Positions 1 to 7,792 of a stretch of DNA of 20,027 bases are shown one piece after another (position 1 is the first letter of the stretch; every line of letters begins with the position of its first letter). The notes under the pieces were generated by a model, which saw only the letters and a program-made list of their open reading frames with translations, did not search any database and was not told where the DNA came from. Both the position numbers and the translations under genes were made by a program. Source of the DNA: Clostridiales bacterium (GTDB lineage: Bacteria > Bacillota > Clostridia > Oscillospirales > CAG-382); contig QAKH01000027.1 in the NCBI GenBank assembly GCA_003343885.1, forward strand, positions 1 through 20,027, written 5' to 3'.

Positions 1-27
1 ATAAAAATCATAAAGTTGAGGGTTATC

Positions 28-807
28 ATGTTTGATTTATTTATTGGGCTGTTAATGCCGCTTATCGGAACTTCTCTCGGCGCATGCTGTATTTTATTTC
101 TGAAAAAAGGAATGCCGCCGGCTTTAGGGCGTTCGCTTGCCGGTTTTGCCGCAGGTGTTATGACAGCAGCTTCGGTATGGAGCTTGCTGATACCGTCTAT
201 TGAGCAATCGTCATCAATGGGTAAATTTGCATTTTTCCCGGCTTTTGCCGGATTTTGGCTTGGAATATTGTTTTTGCTTTTACTTGACAGAATAGTTCCT
301 CACATGCACCCGGACACCGGTAAATGTGAAGGGCCAAACTGCAAACTTGGGAAATCTACCCTGCTTGTACTTGCAATTGCACTGCACAATCTGCCTGAGG
401 GTATGGCTGTCGGTGCAGTCTTTGCAGGAGGAATGTCAGAGGGCTCACAGGTAACAATAATGAGTGCTGTTGCGCTTTCTGTCGGAATAGCTATTCAGAA
501 TTTTCCCGAGGGTGCAATTGTTTCCGCTCCGTTGCTAAGCACAGGTATGTCTAAACGAAAAGCTGTCGCTCTCGGCGTTCTTTCAGGCGCTGTTGAGCCG
601 CTCGGCGCACTCGTTACCTTTGCTGCCGCAGACCTTATACTCCCTGCTCTTCCGTATTTTCTCAGCTTTGCCGCAGGTGCTATGATTTATGTAGTTGTTG
701 AGGAGCTTATACCAGAAATATCAAGCGGAGAACATTCAAACATGGGAGCTGTAACCTTCGCGATCGGCTTTTCTGTTATGATGATACTTGACGTAGTGCT
801 TGGTTAA
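28..807 (+). CDS. ZIP family divalent metal transporter
   Basis: Predicted integral membrane protein of 259 residues that would move zinc or another divalent metal into the cytoplasm. The two ZIP signature helices are visible: HNLPEG at residues 120-125 and QNFPEG at 157-162, whose His, Asn and Glu side chains line the metal site in this family. A short loop at about 91-105 carries two His and two Cys (PHMHP...GKCEGPNC), as expected of the ZIP cytoplasmic metal-binding loop. EELIPE near residue 225 and a hydrophobic C-terminus complete a typical GufA/ZupT-like layout. An upstream in-frame TTG at 16 exists, but the ATG at 28 is preferred because GAGG at 18-21 lies 6 bases before it. Its promoter lies outside the window. 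The next gene follows after 39 bases in the same direction. The family is clear; metal specificity is not. Confidence 0.9.
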   Translation: MFDLFIGLLMPLIGTSLGACCILFLKKGMPPALGRSLAGFAAGVMTAASVWSLLIPSIEQSSSMGKFAFFPAFAGFWLGILFLLLLDRIVPHMHPDTGKCEGPNCKLGKSTLLVLAIALHNLPEGMAVGAVFAGGMSEGSQVTIMSAVALSVGIAIQNFPEGAIVSAPLLSTGMSKRKAVALGVLSGAVEPLGALVTFAAADLILPALPYFLSFAAGAMIYVVVEELIPEISSGEHSNMGAVTFAIGFSVMMILDVVLG

Positions 808-846
808 ACAAGTCTGTTTTTCATATTTAAGCCGGAGTGCTGATTT

Positions 847-2244
847 ATGTTAAAAAAAGAAATATACTTTGAAACTCAAAAAACTATTTCTGAAAATAAT
901 TCGCTCATTGACCGCCTGATTGATAAGGTCAGTCTGATTGATTATGCTTTTTTGGCGAGAAAGCAGCTGACTAACGGCGGAATTGAGTATATTTGGACTG
1001 AAGCCTTTAATAAGGCACTTTCCGAACATCAAACCGTGATTGTACCGTTCCGCGAGACGCCCTACTTGATTGACGGCTCTATAATTATGCACTCCGATAA
1101 CCGCATTGAAGCGCACGAAAAAGCAGTTATCCGGCAAAAAGAAGGAGTTAAAGTACTTTTAATAAGAAATGAACACGTAGTCGATCAGTCCGCCTCACCG
1201 ACTATTCCGAATAATTTTGGCCCGGACAGAAATATTTCTATTTCCGGAGGCATATGGGAAGAGTCAAAATCTGCACGCAAGGGATACGGAAAAAGCGGCA
1301 TGTATGATGATGTACGAAGCATGTACGGTGTTTCATGCTGTATGCTCTTTTCAAATGTTGAAAACCTGACTCTGACAGATATTACGATTTCCCATGCCGG
1401 TGGTTTTGCAATTCAAACAGGCAATGCTCACAGCGTGTGCTGCGAGAACATTACTTTCCGAGAATGTTATGCTGACGGTATACATATAAACGGCAACACA
1501 GACAAAGTATTTCTGCGCAACGTGGAGGGAAAAGTCGGAGACGATATCATCGCTCTCAACATGTTTGATTGGAAGGATTCATCCATAAACTTCGGCCCTA
1601 TCGACACGGTATGGTGCGAAAATGTAACGCTTCACAGAGACAGTCCTTACAAAGCCATAAGAATTCTCCCGGGAATTTATAAATATCCTGACGGTAAATG
1701 TGTGGATTGCAGCGCGCGCAACATTGTTATGAAAAATGTTCAAGGAATAAACAACATAAAGCTGTATCTGCAAACCGAAGCAGGCAATTCAGGTTCGCCC
1801 GATGAATCTATGGTCGGTAGCGGCGACAACATATTCTTTGACGACATCTTTCTTGACGTTTCAGAGCCTATTGATAAATTAGAAAACTATTTGCGCTCTG
1901 ATCCAGTTACCGGCAGTATTGCCGCTTTTGAATTCGGTGCAAATATTGGAAGCGTTTATCTTGAAAACATTCAAATAAAGCTATCGCGAGACAAATTTCC
2001 TATGTCGTTTGCCGCAACAGTTGGTCCTAAGTCTTCGACAATTGACGGAACCGAAATTTTTGATCCATATGTCGCCTGCACGGTTAAACAAATTTTCTTT
2101 AAAAACATTTCAATTAACGGAACTGTTATTTCGCACGAAACTCAACTTGAAGAATATCTCAATTCCATTGATTTTTCAGACAGTCCTCTTTTTTCTCATT
2201 CAGCTGGACACGGTACATTTGAAAAAGTCGTTTTTATAGCATAA
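847..2244 (+). CDS. GH28-like right-handed beta-helix protein (polygalacturonase-like)
   Basis: A 465-residue protein with the repeating Ile/Val/Asn-rich strands of a right-handed parallel beta-helix (ENLTLTDITISHAGG, ENITFRECYADG, KVFLRNVEGKVGDD), as in polygalacturonases and related GH28 enzymes. The acidic positions of the GH28 active site have plausible equivalents: Asp210 in ADG and Asp232-Asp233 in GDD. The usual GHG histidine motif is not seen and the RIK-type motif reads IRILPG (271-276), so substrate or even activity may differ from true polygalacturonases. There is no signal peptide, which suggests a cytoplasmic enzyme acting on imported oligosaccharides. The start is supported by GGAG 9 bases upstream. 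It lies 39 bases after the ZIP gene and may be cotranscribed with it. Fold assignment is fairly sure; the reaction is inferred only. Confidence 0.75.
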   Translation: MLKKEIYFETQKTISENNSLIDRLIDKVSLIDYAFLARKQLTNGGIEYIWTEAFNKALSEHQTVIVPFRETPYLIDGSIIMHSDNRIEAHEKAVIRQKEGVKVLLIRNEHVVDQSASPTIPNNFGPDRNISISGGIWEESKSARKGYGKSGMYDDVRSMYGVSCCMLFSNVENLTLTDITISHAGGFAIQTGNAHSVCCENITFRECYADGIHINGNTDKVFLRNVEGKVGDDIIALNMFDWKDSSINFGPIDTVWCENVTLHRDSPYKAIRILPGIYKYPDGKCVDCSARNIVMKNVQGINNIKLYLQTEAGNSGSPDESMVGSGDNIFFDDIFLDVSEPIDKLENYLRSDPVTGSIAAFEFGANIGSVYLENIQIKLSRDKFPMSFAATVGPKSSTIDGTEIFDPYVACTVKQIFFKNISINGTVISHETQLEEYLNSIDFSDSPLFSHSAGHGTFEKVVFIA

Positions 2245-2334
2245 TACTCACATTTCTTTCAAATTATATGTGTACATATTTTGTTAACAAGATGTAAACT
2301 TTAAAAATAAATCATTGTGCAAAGTAAAATGCAC

Positions 2335-2363
2335 TTGATTATTTTATACAAACATGCTATAAT
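2335..2363 (+). promoter_or_regulatory. SigA promoter with extended -10
   Basis: The -35 box TTGATT (2335-2340) and -10 box TATAAT (2358-2363) are separated by exactly 17 bases, with an extended TGC just before the -10. Transcription should start near 2370, about 85 bases before the start codon at 2456. An inverted repeat, GTGCA (2317-2321) and TGCAC (2330-2334), abuts the -35 box and could be a regulator site, though it is short. Confidence 0.75.
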
Positions 2364-2455
2364 TGTCCAGTAAATAGTGGTAATATTTGACGGAAATACC
2401 GTTGTTTTCCGCTGCAAGCCGCTTTACTGCAGCTTTTGAAGAAACGGAGATTGAC

Positions 2456-3115
2456 ATGCAAAGCGAAAAGCCAAAAGGATTTGTAAAAAACATTGAAAAT
2501 ATATGGTATCATTACAAATATGTGATTCTGGCGCTTGTCATTGCTCTGGTGGTGTTTATTACTGCAACCGTTCAGTTTTTCTCAAAAAAAGAACCGGACA
2601 TTTTTATATACCATATTACATCATCCGGTCTTACTGCCTCCTCTCAGGATGATTTTCGTGAGAGCATGAAACTTATTGCTGAGGATTACAACGGTGACGG
2701 CGTTGTTGCAATCGATTTCAAAGAAGATGTATATATACTCGGAGAAATTAAAACAAATCCCACGGAGCTTTCCACCATTGAGCGCTTCAACCTGGAGCTT
2801 GCTCTCGGCGAGTGCGTGATTTACATAATGGATGAGAATTTTTACAAGGGAAACCGCGAGTACATGTGCAACTTATCTGATGTCCTTGGGTATACACCGG
2901 AATTTGCGTACGACGAAAAAGCTATACGTCTTTCCGACCTCCCCGGTTACCCGGATAACGATACAAAAGACGAAGTACTTCCAGGACTTAAGGACTTTAG
3001 TGAAGATTCATTTTTATGCATACGTCTAAAGCGTACCGGAATGGATGAGCAAAAATATGAATATCACGTGGATTTCTTTAAAAAGCTGGTTGAGTTTGGT
3101 ATAACGACAGATTAA
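2456..3115 (+). CDS. Single-pass membrane protein of unknown function
   Basis: Not recognised. The 219-residue protein starts with a charged cytoplasmic segment of about 21 residues (MQSEKPKGFVKNIENIWYHY), followed by one clear membrane helix (about 22-41) and an extracytoplasmic domain of roughly 175 residues rich in Asp, Glu, Tyr and Phe. There is no cleavage site or lipobox, so it should stay anchored with its C-terminal domain outside. The start at 2456 is preferred over an in-frame TTG at 2387: GGAG at 2446-2449 is well placed, and the longer N-terminus would be polar sequence with no ribosome binding site. It has its own strong promoter and no clear terminator behind it. The layout resembles small surface or envelope-associated proteins common in Clostridia, but no family can be named. 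Confidence 0.7.
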   Translation: MQSEKPKGFVKNIENIWYHYKYVILALVIALVVFITATVQFFSKKEPDIFIYHITSSGLTASSQDDFRESMKLIAEDYNGDGVVAIDFKEDVYILGEIKTNPTELSTIERFNLELALGECVIYIMDENFYKGNREYMCNLSDVLGYTPEFAYDEKAIRLSDLPGYPDNDTKDEVLPGLKDFSEDSFLCIRLKRTGMDEQKYEYHVDFFKKLVEFGITTD

Positions 3116-3430
3116 GCTTTGCCGTACCCAAAAAACTGCTGCAAGTGTTGGAAAACTTAAGCCTGATTCACTGATATTCAGTCGAATTGGCACTATTGAC
3201 TATGCAACTGATGAAATCGGCAAGGAATTCAGATTTTTTTGCATTCTCTGCTAAACAATATCATATTGTTTGATATGGGTACATGATTTTTTAATTTATA
3301 GACTATCATGAATTTGACAGTTTTTATTTCGGCGTCATTATTAGAGCATCTAAAAAACGCTTTATCCCTGTCATAACGCTGTTGCGGAAGTTTTCTCAGC
3401 TTTTGTTCTGAATACTGCATGCGACGGATT
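3116..3430. other. Non-coding stretch between membrane protein and surface protein genes
   Basis: No convincing gene. A near-perfect DNA palindrome, AAACAATAT-C-ATATTGTTT, lies at 3253-3271. A hairpin CTGA-TAT-TCAG lies near 3174-3184. Neither is followed by a good T-run, so the end of the upstream transcript is unclear. A reading frame free of stops runs from 3105 to 3251 and encodes protein-like text (SLIFSRIGTIDYATDEIGKEF) but has no start codon. It could be a gene remnant or chance. Confidence 0.4.
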
Positions 3431-3435
3431 ATGTA

Positions 3436-3441
3436 TATAAT
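3436..3441 (+). promoter_or_regulatory. Possible -10 box for the surface protein gene
   Basis: A perfect TATAAT sits in an AT-rich stretch. The sequence 17 bases upstream (TACTGC) is a poor -35. It is listed because a highly expressed gene follows, and transcription from it would start near 3448, leaving a leader of about 160 bases. An alternative promoter further upstream cannot be excluded. Confidence 0.35.
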
Positions 3442-3451
3442 ATTTAATAAC

Positions 3452-3600
3452 AAGGAGGATAGAAACCGGCGTTTACCTTTTAACAGAGTATATGTCAGAC
3501 TTGCTTGCCGTACTTTTGCAAGTTCTGTCTGCCATAAATTTGATTTATTCAAACAAAATAGTTTTGTAAAGGAGGAAAATGCATCGGATTACCGATGTAT
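3452..3600 (+). promoter_or_regulatory. Structured 5' leader with free Shine-Dalgarno and hairpin before the start codon
   Basis: AAGGAGG at 3452-3458 has no start codon within a usable distance. A hairpin forms between 3496-3504 (CAGACTTGC) and 3518-3527 (GCAAGTTCTG, one bulge). A second Shine-Dalgarno, GGAGG at 3571-3575, is followed by a 9-bp stem with one G-U pair (3579-3587 with 3592-3600, loop ATTA). Folding this stem brings the second Shine-Dalgarno to an effective distance of about 10 bases from the ATG at 3608. Two tiny ORFs, 3492-3569 (25 codons) and 3579-3611 (10 codons), also lie in the leader; their translation is unproven. Confidence 0.5.
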
Positions 3601-3607
3601 GCTTACT

Positions 3608-4846
3608 ATGAAAAAGTTTTTATCTTTTGCACTTGTTGCAGTTATGCTCGTAGCTGCAGTTTCTGTTATTGCTTTTGCTGAAGCTCCTAAAGCTGCTGAT
3701 TTTACTGCTAACAACGGTTTCTTTATCTATGAGGGCAAGGCTAACCAGACAGATGTTCAGGATCCTGCTACTCTCACTGACACAGCTCAAGGTCTCCAGA
3801 TTGTTCACGGCGGTTATTACACTTCCGGTGACAACTGCGGCGGTGTTGTTTCAACTAATAAGTATGACCTTAATGGTTTTGAAGCTACCATATACTTTGA
3901 AACTGCTCCGGAAGTAACAACCGACACAGACTGCTGGGTAGCTGTTGACTTCCTCGCTGCTCCTCGCGGATTCTACACGAACAACTTCAATCTCGAAGGC
4001 GACAACCCCGGTAACCAGGGTATACTTGACCTCATCCGTTTTGGTAAACCCTATCTCGAAATTTACAACGGTATCGCTGATTTCAGCCAGGTATACAATT
4101 CACAAAGTGTAGACGCTACAGTTAACGAAATGTTCGCTATTAAGTCTGGAACAACCATAACTGTAAAGGTTGCTCGTAACGAAAACGGTACATATCAGCT
4201 TACCTTTGCAAGAGAAGGTTTTGAAGATTTCGTAGTTCCTTACGAATTTCCTGTTCAGGACGTGTTCCCGGATGGAAAGGCTCACTTCAGCGTAATTGCA
4301 AGCTGTGAAATCGCTCCTGAAGATGGTTGGACATACTATATCACCGACCTCAAGAACGGTGTTGAGATGACAGCTGAAGAAATTGCAGCAATCGAAGAAG
4401 CTAAGGCTGCTGCTGAACTCGCTGCTAAGACAGAAGAGTACAAGAAGGAAACAGACAGAGCAATGGAAAAAGCCAATGAAGCAATGGAAAAAGCTACCGC
4501 TACCGGTGATGAGGCAGCCATTGCAAAGGCTCAGGAAGCCGTTGACGCCGCTAACGCTTCTTACGCTGCAATAGACGCTCAGAACTGGGAAGAAGCTCAG
4601 ACTCAGAGCGACCTCGCAAGAGACTACGCTAAGGAAGCTAACGACCTCTCAAAAGAGGCTGAAGATGCTAACGAGCCCACAGACGATGTCACCAATGATG
4701 ACAATAATCAGGGGAGCGAAGATAACCAGCAGACTCAGGAAGCAGCAACGAGCGGCGGAGTTTCTCCTGTTCTTTGGATTGTTATTGCAATAGTAGTAAT
4801 TGTTGTAATTGTTGTTATAGCAGTTGTTGCTAAGAAAAAGAAATAA
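3608..4846 (+). CDS. Secreted, C-terminally membrane-anchored coiled-coil surface protein
   Basis: A 412-residue exported protein. A signal peptide (MKKFLSFALV..., cleavage likely after AFA at residue 24) leads into a beta-rich region of about 30-245 that resembles LamG/concanavalin-type folds. Next is an Ala/Glu/Lys-rich coiled coil (about 250-350, with the repeat AMEKANEAMEKA), an acidic Asn/Asp/Gln linker (about 350-380), one membrane helix and a terminal KKKK. This predicts a stalk-like surface protein held by its C-terminus with no LPxTG sorting signal. Alanine is coded mostly by GCT and asparagine by AAC, unlike neighbouring genes, which suggests high expression. The start is 3608, or 3599 three codons earlier; longer forms would bury the signal peptide. 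A strong terminator follows. The function is unknown. Confidence 0.8.
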   Translation: MKKFLSFALVAVMLVAAVSVIAFAEAPKAADFTANNGFFIYEGKANQTDVQDPATLTDTAQGLQIVHGGYYTSGDNCGGVVSTNKYDLNGFEATIYFETAPEVTTDTDCWVAVDFLAAPRGFYTNNFNLEGDNPGNQGILDLIRFGKPYLEIYNGIADFSQVYNSQSVDATVNEMFAIKSGTTITVKVARNENGTYQLTFAREGFEDFVVPYEFPVQDVFPDGKAHFSVIASCEIAPEDGWTYYITDLKNGVEMTAEEIAAIEEAKAAAELAAKTEEYKKETDRAMEKANEAMEKATATGDEAAIAKAQEAVDAANASYAAIDAQNWEEAQTQSDLARDYAKEANDLSKEAEDANEPTDDVTNDDNNQGSEDNQQTQEAATSGGVSPVLWIVIAIVVIVVIVVIAVVAKKKK

Positions 4847-4870
4847 GTAATTATTTCTGAGTAATACTTT

Positions 4871-4915
4871 AAAGGCAATACGGTGTACGGCACGTATTGC
4901 CTTTTCTTTTTTTGT
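4871..4915 (+). terminator. Intrinsic terminator of the surface protein gene
   Basis: A perfect 12-bp stem, AAAGGCAATACG (4871-4882) with CGTATTGCCTTT (4893-4904), has a 10-base loop and is followed by a long T-rich tract (TTTCTTTTTTTG). It sits 24 bases after the stop codon. Confidence 0.92.
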
Positions 4916-4990
4916 TTTTCACTAAACAACGCAACCTTATCCCATTTCCTTCATATTATATTTTATAGTACGTTTGAAGGGAGAGCAACA

Positions 4991-5641
4991 ATGCTTAAAT
5001 TACCGTTGAAACGAAAAGCAAAAATAAAAATATTTGTTTTTTTACTGGTCTTTACTGCATTTAGCACTTTTCTATTTTTAAAAATTGAAAAAAGAATTTC
5101 CACGGTAGTTGCGGAAATATCTGAAAATGCTGTAAAAGCTGAAGCGGCGGTAATTATAAACCAATCCATTTTTGATAAACTTGAAAAAGACGGTATTACA
5201 TACGATAACCTAATATTTACGGAAAAAGATAACAATGGAAAAATTACAGCTTTAAAAACAAATGTAATTGAACTTAACAAGCTCCAATCAGAACTATCTC
5301 TGATAATATTGGAAAGTCTGTCAGAATTTAAAGAGACAAATATGGAAATTCCTTTCGGTACGGCATTAGGGATTGAGTGGTTAAGCGGAAGCGGGCCTGG
5401 AATAAAAGTTGAAGTAATGCCGGTCGGAACTGTAGACACAGAAATAAAAAGCGAGATTGTTTCAGCAGGTATAAATCAATCTCACCATAGAATCATATTG
5501 AACGTAAAGGCAAATTTTACAATAGTGTCAGCCGTCTCAAATATTCCGACTTCAATAGAAATCAATGTATGCATAGCTGAGACCGTCATTGTCGGAGAGG
5601 TTCCACAGTCGTATGCAAATATAAACAGAGGTATATATTAA
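4991..5641 (+). CDS. yunB: Sporulation protein YunB
   Basis: A 216-residue protein with an N-terminal membrane helix (about 12-31) after a short basic segment, and an extracytoplasmic domain. It matches the YunB family in length and layout; the closing region (CIAETVIVGEVPQSY) and the middle segment (GTALGIEWLSGSGPGIKVEVMPVG) are typical. In Bacillus subtilis yunB is expressed in the mother cell and is needed for full sporulation, but its biochemical role is not settled. The start at 4991 is supported by AAGGGAG at 4977-4983; the reading frame extends upstream only through the preceding terminator. No SigE promoter could be read with confidence; a CATATTAT box at 4952-4959 is only suggestive. 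This gene is the main reason to infer an endospore former. Confidence 0.85.
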   Translation: MLKLPLKRKAKIKIFVFLLVFTAFSTFLFLKIEKRISTVVAEISENAVKAEAAVIINQSIFDKLEKDGITYDNLIFTEKDNNGKITALKTNVIELNKLQSELSLIILESLSEFKETNMEIPFGTALGIEWLSGSGPGIKVEVMPVGTVDTEIKSEIVSAGINQSHHRIILNVKANFTIVSAVSNIPTSIEINVCIAETVIVGEVPQSYANINRGIY

Positions 5642-5652
5642 AAAATAAAGCG

Positions 5653-5680
5653 TAAGAGCACCCGTTTTCGGGTGCTCTTA
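5653..5680. terminator. Bidirectional terminator hairpin between convergent genes
   Basis: A perfect 12-bp stem, TAAGAGCACCCG (5653-5664) with CGGGTGCTCTTA (5669-5680), has a TTTT loop. On the minus strand it is followed by a T-rich tract (TTTATTTTTT), so it fits best as the end of the minus-strand glycosidase gene at 5695; it also lies 11 bases after the yunB stop codon. Confidence 0.88.
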
Positions 5681-5694
5681 TCGTATCAATTACA

Positions 5695-7695
5695 CTATTC
5701 AATTTCTATACTTACTACTTGACTGCAAGTAAACTCATCAACGGTAAAACTGCAAATACCATTTTTATATTCAAAAGGCAGGGCCTTATTTTGAGGAACA
5801 AGTACTACACTTTTAACCTTTTCCGGAACTCTTATATCAAAAGAAGTGCCGGCAATCGGTATAAGGTCTTCTATAACCTCAACGCCGTTTCCTCTTTTTG
5901 TGGGCGTAGCATAAAGCATATGCAAAACGTATCTACTTTCATCCGGCTGTTTATTAAATACCACAACGCCTTGAGCCGGAAGATTAGTTCTTAAAGTTTT
6001 TATATCTTTAAGCAGATTATCAAGTACTTTGTGCACTGTATCTTTCAAAATAATGCTTCCGACTGTCGCATATTCAGAGAATATATCCCACGCTATATAT
6101 CCGCCGTCTTTTCCAAGCACAACAGACGGTGTGTAATCTTCCGTTTTAAAAGGAGTATGCTGATGTGAACAGAAGTGCTCCGGCGCGCGGTTAAAAAACG
6201 TTGCACGGCTGTGTCCGAGCACCTCACAAGGACTTCCGCTAAGCTTCGTCTCATATAGGCTGTTATAGAAAACGTAACTTGATGGCGATAAACCTAACGC
6301 ATTATAAGACGGATGATAATACGTCGGTTTAAACTTGCTTTCCCCAAGGAAATCAACGCCAAAATCATAAACAAACTTACCGGAATTATCAGTACCCGAA
6401 ACACCGGAGCATAGTAGCTTACCGCCGTTTTCAACAAACTTGCGCAATTTCTCGGATATTTTGTCTGTTATTCTTATTTTATCGGGTAATATTATCACCT
6501 TATACCTTGAAAAATCACACTCAGCATCGAGAACATCGTAAAGATACTTACCTTCCAAAAGCATACGGCAAGCTCCTACGTCAGCCGGAGAATTTCTGTC
6601 TCCGTCAGCATTTACAGCCTCAACAGACAGCAATCCAACGTCGGCAATCGGCTGCACGTCATAACAGTATTCCTCTACCTTTTCTGCCTCAGAATATGCT
6701 TCTCCTATAAGCTCATACGTTGCATCGTCCAAAAATCCATACGGGTGCATCTGATCTCCAACCGAGCACTTTGCTCCGTTTGCAAGCGACAATGCAACCT
6801 CATATCTCAGTGCGTTAGGATGCTTGAAACCTCCGAATTCTCCCCAGGAAAGGTGGAATTTTCCTGTCATTCCGAGATACTCTTTTCCAAGTGCCCAAAC
6901 GTATCTTGCAGATTTTGGAAAATGGTCATATCCCCAGCCGCCGGTAGGCAGGCTCTCAAGCTCAAGGTGTGTATTAGCGTCAGCAAGATCTCTTCTGCCG
7001 CATGCAATGTGTCCGCCGTTATGGAAAATTCGTATGTCTGGTTTTATGCTGCGAGCGGCGTCATTTATCGTTTGGACATATTTTTTGTATGTAATTTCCC
7101 CAAGTTTTACAAAACTTGCCGGATCATTTTCGTCCCACCCTAAGTCGTGTACAGACTTGCGGCAGCGCTCACAATAGCAAACACGCGGAGCAACAATGTC
7201 AAGAAATATGCCTTCCGGCTTAAAACGCTCCACAACTTCCTCCACCTGACTCTTAAGCACATCTAAGTACGGAGTGTTCATGCAGAGCAGATGATACGAC
7301 GCCTTTTCTGAGTCAAAATACTTTACGCCGTTTTTTTCCGTAACTTCAGGTGCTTTGCCGTCTTGCGACCATACATGAAGATCCTCAGGGTGTTCTACGG
7401 CATATTTTTCGTCAAATCCGGCTGAAACGTATATAGGAGCGGCAACGCCTGCCTCTTTACACGCCTCAAGCATTGCGGAGAGTAAATCAAATGAAAGTCC
7501 GGGGTGCATCTGATTTGTCTTTGACGGAAAGTAAGCCCAGCCGTGGTGACACTTGGCAAAAATCGTTATTGAGTTCACATGCCCTTTTCTAAGACAATTG
7601 ATGAATTGCTCTTTATTAAACATGCTTCCTATTTTATCAATAGCTTCTGAAGTATGAAAATCAAGATGAACTTGACGCTGTGGAAGCTTATACAT
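5695..7695 (-). CDS. GHL6-type glycosidase-like protein with beta-galactosidase trimerisation-like domain
   Basis: A 666-residue protein resembling the hypothetical glycosyl hydrolase 6 family, alpha-amylase-like barrels often followed by a beta-galactosidase trimerisation domain. The N-terminal barrel shows VHLDFHTSEAID, the KCHHGWAYFPSKTNQMHPGL segment at about 48-66, GIFLDIVAP with Asp166, and a Cys cluster CYCERC at 173-178. A glutamine-amidotransferase-like Rossmann segment follows around 390-450 (YKVIILPDKIRITD...GGKLLCSG). No signal peptide is present, so it should act in the cytoplasm on imported sugars, perhaps fucosides or galactosides. The start at 7695 is chosen because an in-frame ATG at 7758 lies within the promoter. 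Substrate is unknown; activity is inferred from family only. Confidence 0.78.
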   Translation of the reverse strand: MYKLPQRQVHLDFHTSEAIDKIGSMFNKEQFINCLRKGHVNSITIFAKCHHGWAYFPSKTNQMHPGLSFDLLSAMLEACKEAGVAAPIYVSAGFDEKYAVEHPEDLHVWSQDGKAPEVTEKNGVKYFDSEKASYHLLCMNTPYLDVLKSQVEEVVERFKPEGIFLDIVAPRVCYCERCRKSVHDLGWDENDPASFVKLGEITYKKYVQTINDAARSIKPDIRIFHNGGHIACGRRDLADANTHLELESLPTGGWGYDHFPKSARYVWALGKEYLGMTGKFHLSWGEFGGFKHPNALRYEVALSLANGAKCSVGDQMHPYGFLDDATYELIGEAYSEAEKVEEYCYDVQPIADVGLLSVEAVNADGDRNSPADVGACRMLLEGKYLYDVLDAECDFSRYKVIILPDKIRITDKISEKLRKFVENGGKLLCSGVSGTDNSGKFVYDFGVDFLGESKFKPTYYHPSYNALGLSPSSYVFYNSLYETKLSGSPCEVLGHSRATFFNRAPEHFCSHQHTPFKTEDYTPSVVLGKDGGYIAWDIFSEYATVGSIILKDTVHKVLDNLLKDIKTLRTNLPAQGVVVFNKQPDESRYVLHMLYATPTKRGNGVEVIEDLIPIAGTSFDIRVPEKVKSVVLVPQNKALPFEYKNGICSFTVDEFTCSQVVSIEIE

Positions 7696-7725
7696 TTTTA
7701 TCAAACCTTTCTTATTTTTGTATAT

Positions 7726-7752
7726 ATTATACCAAAAATATAAATCCGACAA
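7726..7752 (-). promoter_or_regulatory. Promoter for the GHL6-type gene
   Basis: Read on the minus strand, the -10 is TATAAT (plus coordinates 7726-7731) preceded by TGG, an extended -10. A TTGTCG-like -35 (7747-7752) is separated by 15 bases, short for SigA but compensated by the extended -10. The start site should be near 7719. No clear terminator separates it from the lipoprotein gene ending at 7793, so read-through from the upstream operon is possible. Confidence 0.6.
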
Positions 7753-7792
7753 ATGCATTTTTCAAAGGAAAATATGTGTTTTCAGCTAATTT

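Noticed and set aside
3314..3342. TTGACA followed by ATTATT
   Set aside because: The -35 is perfect but the -10 position has no good match, so it does not support a promoter.
3229..3552. Minus-strand frame of 107 codons
   Set aside because: It lies opposite the leader region, has no ribosome binding site and reads as basic, non-globular text; the plus-strand leader signals explain the region better.
4963..5439. Minus-strand frame of 158 codons
   Set aside because: It is antisense to yunB, which has a ribosome binding site, a membrane helix and family motifs.
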